A stretch of DNA of 64,000 nucleotides, from the NCBI GenBank assembly GCA_019925095.2, contig CM034392.1:15588387-15652386 (forward strand). The letters run 5' to 3'. The notes beneath the pieces were generated by a model. That model was not told the origin of the DNA, did no database searches, and saw nothing but the letters and a program-made list of their open reading frames with translations. The stretch is from Dendrolimus kikuchii. Taxonomy: Eukaryota > Arthropoda > Insecta > Lepidoptera > Lasiocampidae. Both the position numbers and the translations under genes were made by a program. Shown one piece after another: positions 21,721 through 34,059 of this stretch (position 1 is the first letter of the stretch; every line of letters starts with the position of its first letter).

Positions 21721-24040
21721 ATTATATATTGATTTTATTTCCCTATCCCTGAAAATAACACCAAAGATAATATAAATATTTTATACATGATATTCACTAT
21801 AAGATACGATTTTGAAAATTTTAGTCTAAACGTGACGTAAATTAATTATATGGATCTGTTTGAACAGTGTTTGAAATCAGGCAATATAGCCAGGCGCATA
21901 AGCATAAAAAATTTCGATTCGAACATCTGTCAATTTGCTGACTTTTTCAAATAATGTCGGAACAGATCTATTTAATAAGTTATAGTAACACTTTGGAAGT
22001 AAGTGACGTTTGCCACGGCACTATATAAAAAGTTATCATGGAGAACTTAATGCTATTATTATTAATATTAATTTAATGAAGGTAGAATGAAAAGACTTGG
22101 GATATTTTCATCGTGAAGCAGTTTACTTTAAATTGAGTCATTCATGTGACAACACTGGTCATTCAATACCAGATAACTTTCTTCATCCAGATCCCGACAA
22201 AAACCTTGCGAATGTTGGCGATCAACCAGGCTAGAGTATGATTTATGCTAGAGCGTGACGAGCGCGAGCCGTGTGATCGTGTACATCAATATGTAGGCTT
22301 CCTGCATGGCCTAGATGCGTGCGTTCTATAAAGTAGCATGAATTGCTTATAAATAAAATATTCTTGAAGTTTGTAATATTGGGCTTCATACGGGACAGCT
22401 TGCACTCATATATTTACTACAAATCATCCTTTAAGTGGTCGTGCACTACTTTTGCCGACATTGAACCGTAGCTGCAAAAAATGAAAGGGCGCGTGGCGGT
22501 CGTCGACCGGTCGTCGTTCGGCGTGAGTCGGCGTTTCTTCCGCCCGCACTACCGCTTCTACCTCACCTCAACCAAGGCTGTTCCGCATTATAAGACGTCG
22601 AAAATCACATCGACGAGCACGATTTAGACAAGATATACAACTGCAAATAGATCTAACAGCACTATAAATGTTATGTAAGTATTATATATAAGTAACTAGC
22701 GGACCCGACAGACTTCGTTCTGTCAAAAAGATTTGGAATGTGGCAGTTTTTTGTTTCTACCTATTTTATAGCCGGGACAAAAAATTCTCCTGAACAGAAC
22801 CGTCACCCAGGTGATAGGGCGGTGTGTGGGGTTCAGCTCGGGTGACCAAAGTATCTTCGCTTGCACGAACTTTAGCCACCCTTCTGGGACCCACTAAAAA
22901 ACCCCGACTGGGATGTCTGCCAGAGGGGCTTCAAAGTAAAAGGCGAACTTAGAGTTCAAACCTGATTGGAAAATAATCTAAAGGGACAGTGGGAACCTAA
23001 AGGTTACAAATATTTAAAAAGTGGGTGGCTCGCTCGGATAGTGGAGATAATGATCTGCAAAGGAAGTCATGGGGATTTAATAAACATACCTACAACAATC
23101 AACAACTTATTACAACACACAAACTCATCTATGATTGAATTTGAATTTTGTGCAGCGGTAATAAAGTGCAAATTGACTCTTTAGCGTTAGGATCACACCT
23201 ACATTGCATAGACAACAGTGAAAGCTTGTAATTTAATATGAACTTTATTGAATAGCAATAAAGTTCAAATTGACTCTACATTTTAGTTAGAAAACGTTTT
23301 TATGAGAAAAAGAAAAGGGCTGTTTTTAGGGTTTTCCCGGCAATTATTAGAATTTTTCTCGCCGTAAAAACCATCCTTGGACTTCAACGAACATTTAAAA
23401 AAAAGAATTGGCCAAATTGGTCCAGGCGTTGTTGAGTTATGCGCTTACCAACACATTTTGCGATAAATTTTTATGTATATATATAAAAATGAAAATAAAC
23501 TTGAAGTATAAGCCGCGCGCAGGTTCGCCGATGACTGCTTACTATTATTGTATATACTATATAAAGTATATGCAATAATACATTTAGAAAATACATTTGC
23601 AACAACTCAACTATTTATGTAACCTTTTTTCGCGTGACATCGTGAGGCTATCGGCAAACCTTCTGCGCACGGTTAGTACATCAAATCCATCATTTTGTTG
23701 TCTAAACAGTTTTATAAATTATAAAAGCTTGTCGCGAAATCCCTTTTACACAGGAAATATCTTTTGCAGGGACAAAGCAGTCTCGTGGCAAGCTTTTATT
23801 GTTAACTTTTAAAACATATGTTTTACTTAGCACCGACATCAAGATGTTTTAGAAAATATTACGTTTTTGATTATTTTTTCTTCCTTATTTTTAAGTCTGT
23901 TTTATTTTTGATAAAAAAAATATTTTAAACTTAGACGACTTCAAGTAAAGAACAAGTTTGCCATTGAATTCACACCACCTATATATAAAAAATCATTAAA
24001 AAGATGGTTTCAATCGAGAGAATTTTTAAAACCTTTAGCG
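21721..24040. other. Intergenic DNA with repeat fragments downstream of E75
   Basis: No gene is recognised. A GC-rich patch lies at 22480-22590. A dispersed element beginning CTAGCGGACCCGACAGAC (22697) appears to continue at about 23285-23480 (GTTTTCCCGGCAATTATTAG, TTCTCGCCGTAAAAACC). The DNA between the two halves may be a later insertion. Within it, AAATTGACTCT occurs twice (near 23171 and 23266). Confidence 0.5.
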
Positions 24041-24201
24041 ATACCCCACCTGTACATACATACATACATAACTTCACGCCAGTTCCCTTGCGGGGTAGGC
24101 ATGAACAACAAGGGCGCCATTCAGGCTTATTCTTACACACCTCACTTGCTTCTTTGACATTCATAGCTCTTGACATGCACGCTCGCTCATACCCCACCTG
24201 T
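24041..24201 (-). mobile_element. 5'-truncated RTE-like 3' end with target-site duplication
   Basis: The insert 24054-24188 reads on the - strand as the C-terminal end of an RTE-like reverse transcriptase (ERACMSRAMNVKEASEVCKN) followed by ...GGCGTGAAGT and a (TATG)n tail. It is flanked by identical 13-base copies of ATACCCCACCTGT (24041-24053 and 24189-24201). This is the signature of target-primed retrotransposition with strong 5' truncation. Sister copies lie near 29.7, 40.3, 44.9, 49.1 and 52.5 kb. Confidence 0.8.
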
Positions 24202-24549
24202 CTATGAATTATATGTGTATACACACGCATGTACTATGTACACTAATTTTTTCATCTTTTATTTACACGTTTAGCGGCTACTATTAAGTAAGTAAAGTTT
24301 ATTCACGATTTTACTACTCCATTGTGTAACAGCAAATATAATAAAAAAAAACTGTCAAATTTAATTTATAACTATAAACTCAGTAGTGTAAAAATTACAA
24401 TAAAGGTAGATACAATATTACATGCCGTTTATGACAAGTTCGATTAGATGGCCATGAAAAAAAGTACAAGTAATTACGTGTTTATATCCGTTAAAGCATG
24501 GCTTTAATTATACATAAGATGTCTGCAAATCAGCTGGTCCCAATAATAT

Positions 24550-26060
24550 ATCACCTAGGTTTCATACCAATTGTGCATCGATTATTACGCTGCCATTACC
24601 TCTTTTATTTACAAAGTCAATATCATCTGGGATTGTACAGATTTATGGAAATCTGCATTTATAACTCTTGTATTTAAAAAAGGCTCTAAGTCTGAAATAA
24701 CAAACTATAAACCGATATCAAAGCTCTGTATTGTGGCCAAAGTCCTTGAAAGAATAGTATATAATCAGATCTATCGTCCCTTATCTAATACTAATAATTA
24801 GTCCATATCAATATGGTTTTTTGAGAGGTATATCGACTGTTATTTATAAATCTAGTTTTAGTCAATGACTATAATAATATATATAACCTTAAATATCAAC
24901 AGAGGAAAACAAGTTGATGTTATTTATATACACAGATGACAGCTAAGCACTTGGTCGTATTAAGCACAGTACTCTTCTTTATAAGATTAAGTACATAGGC
25001 ATACGCGCATATCTATTAAGATGGTTTTCTTCTTATATTAATAGGTCGCAGGCAGTCGTTTTGAGTAGTTGTATATCAAGTTCGGTGAAGATTCCGAGCG
25101 GAGTCCCACAAGGCTCTTTGCTTGGGCCTCTAATTTTTATTATTTATGTCAATGACATTGAGCACTGTCTACGAACATCCAAACTATTGTGCTTTGCCGA
25201 CGACATGAAAATCTTAACCACCATATTCTCAGTCGATGATATGTGTGATCTTCAGGACGATTTACTGCGTCTTGAATAATATTGCTCTATTAATTAATTA
25301 GATCTAAATCCGCTTAAATGCTCCATCGTCATGTATACACGAAAAGAGAATTTAATTTCAACCTATTATACCTAATGTGGCCAGGTATTAGCAAAGTCTA
25401 ACGGCATCCGTGACTTAGGTGTGTACCATAATAATAAGTTAGTGTTCGACGTCCATATCTATTATACCGTCAGGAAAGCCTCTCAGACCTTGGGTTTTAT
25501 TATGCAAATTTTGTACTGCTTTAACGAAATCAAAATATCAAAAATTTTATACTGCCGTTACGTCAGAAGTCACTGGGAGTATCACATATGGAACCCACGA
25601 CATAACAAATACATTGATTTATGCTTTAGGGTAAAGACCCAGTATTCTAGCGAATTATATTTAGACCTCTGTAAGAAGTTTCATCTTTTACCACTCGAGG
25701 ATCGGCGAGATATAGCTGACTATACTCGTATTAAAAATTATTTCGTCTGATATACACTGTCCAAATCTATTAAGTGAAATCAACTTTAACGTTCCGATCA
25801 AGTCTGTACGTTATAATTTGCCAATAAATATACCTGTTAGTTCTACTAACTATAGGCAGAATGCATTTCTAGTTCCAGTAAGCGACTATTTAAATAAGAT
25901 AAGTAAGCAGCATAAAGTTGACCTATTTGGGATCAGTCTTTCGGTAGCGAAGCGATGTTTAAGCCATATTTTTATTACTAGTTTTATAATGTACTATAGC
26001 TATGCATGCGTGGTACATAATCAAAATTTTATTCACGAAAACCTGTAATTCGCTTTCTGT
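24550..26060 (+). pseudogene. Decayed CR1/Jockey-like non-LTR reverse transcriptase
   Basis: Four open segments in shifting frames (24571-24801, 25061-25279, 25421-25750, 25818-26048) together follow the order of a LINE reverse transcriptase. The first has LVFKKGSKSEITNYKPISK. The second has IPSGVPQGSLLGPLIF and the catalytic FADD at 25193-25204. The last contains SSTNYRQNAFLVPVS, a sequence typical of the C-terminal end. Frameshifts and stops separate the segments, and part between 24800 and 25060 is damaged. The copy is non-functional and 5'-truncated. Clade assignment is from motif memory. Confidence 0.8.
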
Positions 26061-26296
26061 ATCAATTTCAAAGGTTTATTCGTGTGTATTAGCTGTAGGT
26101 TTTCTAACACTAAATAAATAACCACAACGAAAATCTACGAAAATACTATGTATATTAACGTACTGAGACATTATCATAATATCTCAATTATTTACTATGA
26201 ACCTCAAAATGAAACACAATTTTCTATAACAACCCTTTCTGCCAAGCAACTATTACTCAGTCTACGCTAATCATGATGTATTCCAAAATCGCATCG

Positions 26297-26299
<3 letters not shown>

Positions 26300-26374
<75 letters not shown>
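26300..26374. repeat. (TA)n microsatellite
   Basis: Pure TA run of about 37 units. Confidence 0.97.
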
Positions 26375-26379
<5 letters not shown>

Positions 26380-26589
26380 TACTCTTTGATCGCATCCTAA
26401 CCTGAATCAGGCGTTAGCGTTTGTAGAAAACGAATCGACAGCTAGTTAGCGTTTGACATTTGGTGAAGCCCTCAGGTGACATAGCGATCAAACACGAATC
26501 TATACCTTGTTAAAAAAAGATTTGAAACTAGTCAAAATAGTCAGATTTATGCGCTCTACAATATTTCATTCGAAAAGCTGCACTGCGCA

Positions 26590-26665
26590 TGCGTTTTATT
26601 TATTTTATTTTTTATTGCTGCAGCTCAGCAAACAGGCCGACGGTCTCAAGGCCGGCTGAAGGCTG
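26590..26665 (-). repeat. LINE/SINE 3'-tail fragment
   Basis: On the - strand the end reads CAGCCTTCAGCCGGCC...GTCGGCCTGTTTGCTGAGC and then A/T-rich sequence. It is a diverged copy of the 3' tail shared by the repeats at 43.7, 48.6 and 49.3 kb. Confidence 0.35.
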
Positions 26666-26703
26666 ATGTGTCTTTTAATATGGAACATGTATATAATTCT
26701 ATG

Positions 26704-26907
26704 CCCCGTTCACGATAACTTGATGCGCAGGGTTACCAACAATCAAAAACATCTAAAATTGCGACAATTACTAGAAAATTCCAACAAAATTTAAAATAAT
26801 TTACGTTTTGTAATAATCTTTATTTATAACCTATTTTATGACATGATACAAGTGATGTAAATTTTTAAAATTTGCTAACCCTGCGCATCAATTTATCGTG
26901 AACGGGG
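26704..26907. mobile_element. Short inverted-repeat element (MITE), 204 bases
   Basis: The left end (26704-26739) begins CCCCGTTCACGATAACTTGA and the right end (26872-26907) is its reverse complement with two differences over about 36 bases. The interior is AT-rich and non-coding. No clear target-site duplication is visible, so the superfamily is not assigned. Confidence 0.75.
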
Positions 26908-26999
26908 AGAGTATAACATAAAAAATATGACATCTTTGTCGCCATAGAAACAGGCCTATAACTATATTTATTTACATTTTAGTTATGAATTTTATTTAA

Positions 27000-28115
27000 T
27001 AAAGAATATTAGAAATAGGCGATAAATTTTAAAACAGGGAAACGCACTAATTTTATCTCTATCAAAAAATCGCAATAAATTTTTCAACAAATGCTCATTT
27101 ACTGATGTTTTAGAATTATAAAATCCTATTACCTGTCCTGACAGCGCGCCTAAACGGCGACGTTTATGTCACCCTAATCTGATTAGTACAAAATTGAAAT
27201 TTAACATTAAGTAACTACTTTTATGCTAAAATTCAATTTCTTAAAATCATTTTGTTTGTATACTAATAAATAATTGATTAAAAAACACAAAAATAATAAC
27301 TGTAATATTCATATTCATTTATATAAAAAAAATATTTAAAAACCTTATTAAAATTTGAGGCGTAACAGGAACGTGCGACTTTTTAATTTTACCCATTACG
27401 ATAAATATCATTTTTAAATTCAGTTTGCCTATGAGTCTTGTTAAAAAATATTTTACTATTTACGTGCCGTCTGTAAAAAGTAAGAAAAAGATAATATGAT
27501 CGATGTGAAATCTACTGGGCAACAAGGTTCCATATTATTTGTTATTTTTGCCTTAATTTAGCAATTTAGTGGACTAAATCACTGAGCTACAATAAACGTT
27601 TCTCAAACTTAAAATATAAATTATCATCAGAAGTTTTGGCTATATCGGATCTATAGTGTATTCAGTTTTATTCATAATTTAGTAAATTACGAGCCTTAAG
27701 TCATAAAAATAATTATGCTTCATTAACGTGGCGAAATTATATTCAGTAATTATAAATTACAAGGTGATTGGTGATTTATTTATAATATTTTTTTAACTTA
27801 AACTAGGTACCGAATTAAGGAAATCTATTTCTGTAATTGTCCTTAGTCGGAAATATAAACTAACTACAAACGTAGTTTTAATCTTTACTAACAAGTTACA
27901 TGGATCTAAGATATCCGAAATACTTAATTCTTGTAAATAAACTGGAGCTTCCTTACCTATGTTTGTGTCCGTAAAGCTCGAAATTAGTCTATGGTTTAAC
28001 TTCCTAATAATATAATTAATATCAGACTGAGGCATAATGAAGCGTAGCTAAGTCTAAACCCAGCTACGCTATATATACTAGCTAACTAGTGTATAAATAA
28101 AATTGATAACAATTA
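27000..28115. other. AT-rich intergenic DNA, nothing recognised
   Basis: Only short chance frames are present. I see no repeat boundary, RNA gene or exon here. Confidence 0.6.
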
Positions 28116-28332
28116 TCTATTGCAGTCGCATTTGCAATGCTCGAATGGAATTTGCCAGAAATGTTATTGACCGGTGAACGGGGTGGTCGCGGTGCATCGG
28201 CGCAGTGGTGGCCATGCACTTGACTCGCCGCCGGTGCATCGTCCGTGGAGCGACACGCGCCGACACCCTCCTCATACCACGGCGCACGCTCGCCCCGCTC
28301 CGTTCCTCCACTGCACCTTGGACTCTCAACAT
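28116..28332. promoter_or_regulatory. Isolated GC-rich island
   Basis: An abrupt GC- and CpG-rich patch is preceded by TTATCTATTGCAG, which looks like a 3' splice site. On + the following frame stays open for about 32 codons and ends in TGA near 28226; on - there is a 71-codon arginine-rich frame. Neither is recognised. It could be a regulatory island or a terminal exon of an unknown transcript. Confidence 0.25.
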
Positions 28333-29214
28333 TATATTTAATCTTTTTAGAACTATATTAATCCTTCCTCGAAAATAACAGCTATAGAAAGATCAATTAA
28401 AATCCGTACTAATATGTATTATAATGGGAAAGGATCTCTGTCTGTGGGGTTTTCACGACTAAATAGTTGAACGTATACATAGTTTAACGCGGAGAAAACT
28501 ATAAGCTACCTTTTGTCTTTCGAGTGACAGTAATTAGGTATCACTTCACTGAATGCTTACAATCTAGCATGTAATGGTAAGTAATACAACTGTAATAACC
28601 TAACATACTTAAATAAACTACATATACAAGAATGTGTCCATTTGCACTTTAGTTAGCGACTATTTTCATTCAAATAATTTTGTATCATAATAAAATCTTA
28701 AGTTATGGATATAACAATGCATGTTTAGGCCAAAGTAAAAAAAAGACAAAGTTGCGGGAATTAGCTAGCGGTAATAATCATGTGCCCAGGAAGTCTGAAA
28801 GCTCAATTATTGTATTTCCTAGAATATAAAGCACGCGTGCATTGAAACCAATTTATCCATAAGGTTGTAATTCGGGAAGTATCGACACCTTAAGATTTCT
28901 ATGGAAGTGAAGAAGTCAACAAGTTTTAACATTGCAAACTACGTTTGTAAGTCATTGTATCTGTTCAAAGGTGTCAAAGCCAGGGGGGGGTTTCAAATAA
29001 AACACCCGGAAGAACGCAGACATTTTATTGTATATAACATAACCAGTATAATAATGTCCACATCAGCGAACCATACCGCGATGTAATTCGCCTGTGGCGC
29101 CCTCTCGTTGTATGAAAATGAAACTGACACTTGTGGTGTCGTTGACACATTAATGCTCTAGAGTAACAAATGTAGATAAAACATGAACAGTATCAATGTT
29201 TAAAAATAAAAAAA

Positions 29215-29560
29215 ATGTGTGTGTGCAGTTCACACGCAGTAGAAGTGAAACAAACTGTGACAAGGGATGGGAGGGATTCTAAATTTCGTGACTTCACATT
29301 TCATATATTATATCGTTATAATTAATATATTTCAGTTTTAAAACACGAAATTTGAAGTATTAACGAAAAACTTTCAATACATTCCAACTCTATCTGCATG
29401 GGGATTGTGTTTAAATTATTAAATTTAATGCATTTTATCTCATTTTCTTGCAGGCAAGTCCTATAGAATTATGTATTTATCTCTTTTAGTGTCGCTTTGT
29501 CGTTTCATCGAATTTCAAATCACAACAATTCTAAAGAAGTTTTACTTCCAAAATCGATAT
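29215..29560 (+). repeat. Interspersed repeat with GTGTGTGCAGTTCACACGCA start
   Basis: The segment contains GCAGTTCACACGCAGTAGAA, a GGGATGGGAGGGATTCTAAA block, AAATTTCGTGACTTCACATT, and later TTTAGTGTCGCTTTGTCGTT. The first motif recurs at 37555-37588, the last at 38790-38815, and the middle part is found reversed at 49580-49745. It is a multi-copy family of unknown type. Confidence 0.6.
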
Positions 29561-29719
29561 TACTTCATTCACTTACGATTGGTAGATGTATTTTTTATAG
29601 ACATGTAGTCTTAGTATAATACTTATATAATAAACGAATTTGCAGACTGGTGCTACTTGTTATGATACGTGATAGACACTAGGAATAATAATAATTGAAA
29701 TTATTTTATTTTGGCTGTC

Positions 29720-29820
29720 TATGTGTTACCAAAGCCTAAATGGCACTCTGTTGTTCGTGCCTACCCCGCAAGGGAACTGGCGTGAAGTTATGTATGTATG
29801 TATGTATGTATGTGTTACCA
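29720..29820 (+). mobile_element. 77-base RTE-like 3' end with target-site duplication
   Basis: A very short insert (29732-29808) carries only ...CCCCGCAAGGGAACTGGCGT, GAAGT and a (TATG)n tail. The 12-base flanks TATGTGTTACCA are identical at 29720-29731 and 29809-29820, although the right copy abuts the similar tail sequence. Confidence 0.7.
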
Positions 29821-30106
29821 GTTTAGACCTTGACTTTTCTGTAATTGCTCTTGTTAGTGTATTTCTAACTTCACCACCAATCTGTTTGGGCCGTTTGGGG
29901 CGGAGACTTTGGGCCCATGGGGTCCCAAGTGCCCACAAATTCAAAGTATTAAAAACGTCTGGTTGATACAACAGGAGACTGGAAGGTTGGAGCTTACCTC
30001 GCTCAAAGGACTAGCCTCTGTATCCAGCGAGGTAATGCTGCCAGCCTCCTAGGTACAATGCCCAGTGGCAGTGGTCTAGTGGGGCTGGACTTTAGTATAG
30101 GTTTTA

Positions 30107-30109
30107 TAC

Positions 30110-30195
<86 letters not shown>
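30107..30195. repeat. (TA)n microsatellite
   Basis: TA run interrupted once near 30127 by a TATGTA. Confidence 0.95.
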
Positions 30196-30198
<3 letters not shown>

Positions 30199-30464
30199 AA
30201 GTTTTATTTTTAGTAGTTTAATGTTATAAATAAATTACGTCACATCTATTTTACTTGATTAAATATTGGGTTAGAAGGAGTACATAATTGAGTAGAAAGA
30301 TAGACATAGCCGGTAAGGGCACAAAAAATAAGGAAACTTATAATCTTTAAAGTGGACAAACGCTATACAAATAATAAAATTATTGGAAAGAATAGGGAGG
30401 TGATAGTTATTCAACATGGTAGTGTTTAAAAATACTTGTATTTAAAAATTATTTTCTTATCCAC

Positions 30465-30778
30465 GTGACATAGTCGTGGTAGCGTAATGGCTAGCGCACG
30501 CGTCCCGAACTCAAAGGGCGCGGGTTCGATCCTGGCCGGAACGCATGCACCACTTAGGCAGTTTTCGGACCTAATGTGCATATTGTTACAATTACCATGT
30601 GCTAAGAACGGTGAAGGAAAACATCGTGATGCAACCTTCACATCGAAATAACCGATGTGTCAAACCTGCCAAGCCGCCTTGGACAAGCGTGGCGGGTATA
30701 CTGTCTATTCCCCTATAATGGGAGGCCCTAGCCCAGCAGTGGGACATTTATGGGCTGTTATTATATTATTATTATTAT
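30465..30778 (+). mobile_element. tRNA-derived SINE, near full length
   Basis: The head has RNA polymerase III promoter boxes: A box TAGCGTAATGG (30480-30490) and B box GGTTCGATCC (30523-30532). The body follows with CACTTAGGCAGTTTTCGGAC, TGTGCATATTGTTACAATTA, AAACATCGTGATGCAACC and GCCCAGCAGTGGGAC, and the tail is (ATT)n. Other copies are at 44205-44295 (-), 47246-47352 (+), 56796-57025 (+) and 60775-61095 (-). The head does not fold as a functional tRNA gene. Confidence 0.85.
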
Positions 30779-31137
30779 ACATCCCACACACCTATCGTAA
30801 ATGCAGCAACTACAGACAAAACGCGTTTATCATACGAAGCTCAAATTCTTTTAACGAAATAGTAGTAGACTCAAATCTAGACCTGTATTGCACACCTATA
30901 AATTCCGTTAAGCGCAATTTGGCTCATAATTTCTTCGATAAAATAAACAACTAAAAATTTTGTTACATTTTTATCCCTCAATATTGTGTATGCACATGTC
31001 TTTTTTAAGTTTTTGTTTTCTTTACCAATAGGCGGAGGCTTATTATCAGCATCTTTTTTTAATATTATTGTTTCTATATTTTGTATAATTAGACTGTAAG
31101 ACTTCCTAAAATAAAATAAATAAAAATAAATAAATAT
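30779..31137 (+). pseudogene. 3'-terminal fragment of a CR1/Jockey-like LINE
   Basis: About 55 codons read NYRQNAF...SSNSFNEIVVDSNLDL...SVKRNLAHNFF, equivalent to the C-terminus of the element at 24.55-26.06 kb. A 3' UTR and an A/T-rich (AAATAAAT) tail end near 31137. The fragment directly follows the SINE tail, so one of the two inserted next to the other. Confidence 0.6.
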
Positions 31138-31570
31138 AGATACTCGAGGTTACGAAAATCGTCTCTGTTCTCAGTCACAGTATTTATGTTAAAACACGAT
31201 GATGTTACATCGTATGACAATGAATTGATAATAATATTGTGTACTATAATTACTCTGTAAATAGTCAATGTCAGAGACCTTCAGGCGGCATACGGAAAAC
31301 CCCGAATAGGAGGCGACCTTGTGCCCACGAGGTCAATCCCGAACTCGGGGCCACCTCATGCGGAAACAGGACATTAACATTTATATTAATATGTTTTTTA
31401 CTCCCATTATTAATTCTGCTCCCTGAAAATTAAGTAAAATTTTTGTCTATCAAAAGTTTTGTGGCAACCATACTTTTTTAAATATCCCTACTGTCTATCT
31501 CAATTACGACGTTATGGCGACACATCCCATATAACATAACTTATAGCATTATCTTATGCTTGACCTATGA

Positions 31571-31851
31571 ATTAGATAAAAAAAAAATTATATAGAAATA
31601 AATAAATAATTTTTACTGTTTAAAAATTACATTATAATTAAATTCACGATATTTTCTCTTTATTTACGTAATTTTTATGTAACATTTTATTATTATTAGA
31701 ACGATGCCCTTTTTGTAGATACAAAATATGTAGTTTTAATAATAATAATAAAATAAATAATAAAAATATCTTGAATTTAATTATAATGTAATTTTTAAAC
31801 AGTAAAAATTATTCATTTATTTCTATATAATATTTTTTTTTTATAAATTAG
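31571..31851. mobile_element. Palindromic element with about 85-base arms
   Basis: The left arm (31571-31655) and right arm (31765-31851) are near-identical inverted copies with only a few differences; a shared core is AATTTTTACTGTTTAAAAAT. About 110 AT-rich bases separate them. The structure could form a long hairpin and fits a fold-back MITE. No target-site duplication was fixed because the flanks are A/T-rich. Confidence 0.75.
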
Positions 31852-32059
31852 ATATTTTTATAGGACAAGTATAAGGATATTGCAACAAGATAGGTTCTAT
31901 AAGTTCTATGAGATGTGTCATCTGTATCTTGCGTCGTAATTGAGATAGACAGTAATATTTATTTATATGCAGTTTAAACGGCTGTAGCTGAAGTGACCGA
32001 TAAGTCTTTTGGGATGTCAATTCCACGCTCCTTACGTAGATGGTCTGATAGGTACTTGT

Positions 32060-32300
32060 AGGGATATTAAATTTTGTACGAAGTATAGGACGTGGGCGGT
32101 AGGTGTTCGGTGGGTGATAGAGGCTGGGGATGGTAAAAGGGAGGCGTAGGCGTCGGGTGGGTAGGGCCACGAGCACGGGGCGGCTCCAAGGTCGCAGAGT
32201 CACAGCCGGGCAAGGTCGGTGTGCCCGCGCGTGCCCCAACGAACTCCCCTCCCCACATAACCTCACACCCGAGAACATCCCAGAATTGCGTGGGATGTGA
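32060..32300. promoter_or_regulatory. GC-rich patch with FTZ-F1-type sites
   Basis: A GC-rich block includes CCAAGGTCG at 32186-32194, a perfect YCAAGGYCR monomer site for FTZ-F1, and GCAAGGTCG at about 32210. The long - strand frame through it (31841-32311) has no recognised domain. It may be an enhancer; it may also be transposon-derived. Confidence 0.25.
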
Positions 32301-32744
32301 CCTTTATCCAAGCTCCGGAGAAATAATTGTATAAATACTTAATGTTTTTTTTTGGATAATACGTAATATTTAACGTAGTAACGTATCTAAAGTTCTTCCA
32401 CCATCTACGTCGCCAGGTAAGCGAATAATATTCTTAAACTAAGTAAACTGTTAGATATCATTTTAAAGGAAAGGCTAATTAATTTACAGGTTTCAGAGAC
32501 AACGATGTTGTTCGTTGAATCCCATTTAAAACCAATTGTTGATATCCATAAACCAGTATACCATGCGATCACCGTATGTTCGATAAACGTAGTTTTCCGG
32601 GTTTGATAGCACGCGCCTGCCTGGAGCCCCCTTTGCGTCACTAACTCCTAACCTTCAACGTGAATACACGCGTCCACAACTAGGGCTGCCGACTGTTGTC
32701 TTTAAAACTTTCAGTTGCAGAAGTTATACTGGATCTTTTTCATA

Positions 32745-33047
32745 GCTTGAGTTCAGCAGAGAGGCAGACGGTCCACCTGATGGAAAGCGGTTACCATCGC
32801 CTATGGACATTTGCAACACCAAAGGTCCTAGAAATGCGCTGATGCTCTCTCTGGAGACTGGAACCTGGCCACTAAGGCTGAAACACAACTCAAGGTTGTT
32901 AAGGCGGCATTCTCTAGACCAGGGGTGGTAGCCATCCAGTCGAGCAAATGCCCTCGACCTGGCTGTGGGTTGTTTGGTCGCCTCTTACGACAGGCCACCC
33001 AGCCACAGGAAATTGTATTCTTTCTCCGTTCCTGCACGGATAGACAT
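32745..33047 (-). mobile_element. SINE-like repeat with LINE-type 3' tail
   Basis: On - it starts TCCGTGCAGGAACGGAGAAA and ends with ...CCATAGGCGATGGTAACCGC and TTTCCATCAGGTGGACCGTC. The same layout occurs at 43680-43990, 48562-48862 and 49255-49567 (+). The constant 5' end over four copies suggests a full-length non-autonomous element. Confidence 0.65.
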
Positions 33048-33109
33048 ATATCCTTGAACTATTCGGCATTATTGCAAAAACTTTTAATTATAGTTGTGTT
33101 GTACGTGAT

Positions 33110-33466
33110 AGGGCCATGCTAGAATCATTATCTCGATTACAGCTCGAACGTTGTGATAGCACGTTCTCACAGAACATCCGCCTGAAACGGTTAGCCTTGT
33201 GCTGATCGTGTTTCGTGCAATAAGTAAGAGTTCCGATGACACTCTTCTTCTCCTCCCCTACCCAATGTTCCCTATCCCATTCCCCTATTATAGTCCCATA
33301 TCCCAGCCTGTTTGACATATTCCTCCTGTTTGATCCCTCTATCCAATCCTAAAGGCTGGCAAAGGATTGGCTTCGCCTCTGGTGTTGTAAATGTCTATAT
33401 ATGGCGTAACCACTTTCCATGAACTGGGCCGTCTGCCCGATTGCCATATTCGCAATAAAAATATAT
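33110..33466 (+). repeat. LINE-type 3' end repeat
   Basis: The segment contains ATCCTAAAGGCTGGCAAAGG and GCCTCTGGTGTTGTAAATGT and ends with TCCATGAACTGGGCCGTCTG, then a short A-rich run. It is a related but distinct subfamily of the lepidopteran LINE 3' end. The left boundary is uncertain. Confidence 0.4.
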
Positions 33467-34059
33467 GTTTGTTCTACATGTGCAATTTGTGGAAAAATGG
33501 TACGGAAAAACCACTCATATCCTCCGGGTACAATAACAACGGCTTCATGATGTTGGTGGAGTTGCCCCCCAGTTTTCAGTGCAACAGGTATGTTTGAAGG
33601 AGTAAGAGCTGAAGACTTTTATGCTATCTTAAAAAAACAGGCGCCCCGTTGCTCTGTCAGGCTTTGGTCAGCTCTAATACTGTCTTGAAAGTCTAGCTGG
33701 CATCCGGAAATACAGGCTTGTCGTGCCGTGACATCTTGTTACAAATTTTAGTGCCTTTGCTAGCTCAGGACTGTAATAAAACGTTTGATTTTAATCTGCT
33801 ATCACTAGTTTTACGCAGACGAATTCGCATTGCGGTTATTATATTATATTTTTAACAGTATAAAGAAGAAAATTTGTTATTACTAGTTTTATGTATTTCA
33901 TACAATTTATTAGCCCATTTTGTATGTTGTAATTCTAAAACAACATTTTCTTGACTGCAGGAGTAATACAAAAATCTGTGATTACATACAGGTGTTAGGG
34001 CCTCGTTATGAATTATTTAGGTATTGTAATTAAAGGTTGTATATACTGTCCATTTCCTA

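Noticed and set aside
23979..24230. 83-codon - strand frame as a gene
   Set aside because: It is the translated RTE-like 3' end bounded by target-site duplications.
25061..25279. Possible host gene with reverse-transcriptase similarity
   Set aside because: The FADD-containing frame is part of a broken LINE with frameshifts on both sides.
30465..30560. tRNA gene
   Set aside because: A and B boxes are present, but the head continues into a dispersed body and (ATT)n tail and does not fold as a tRNA; it is a SINE.
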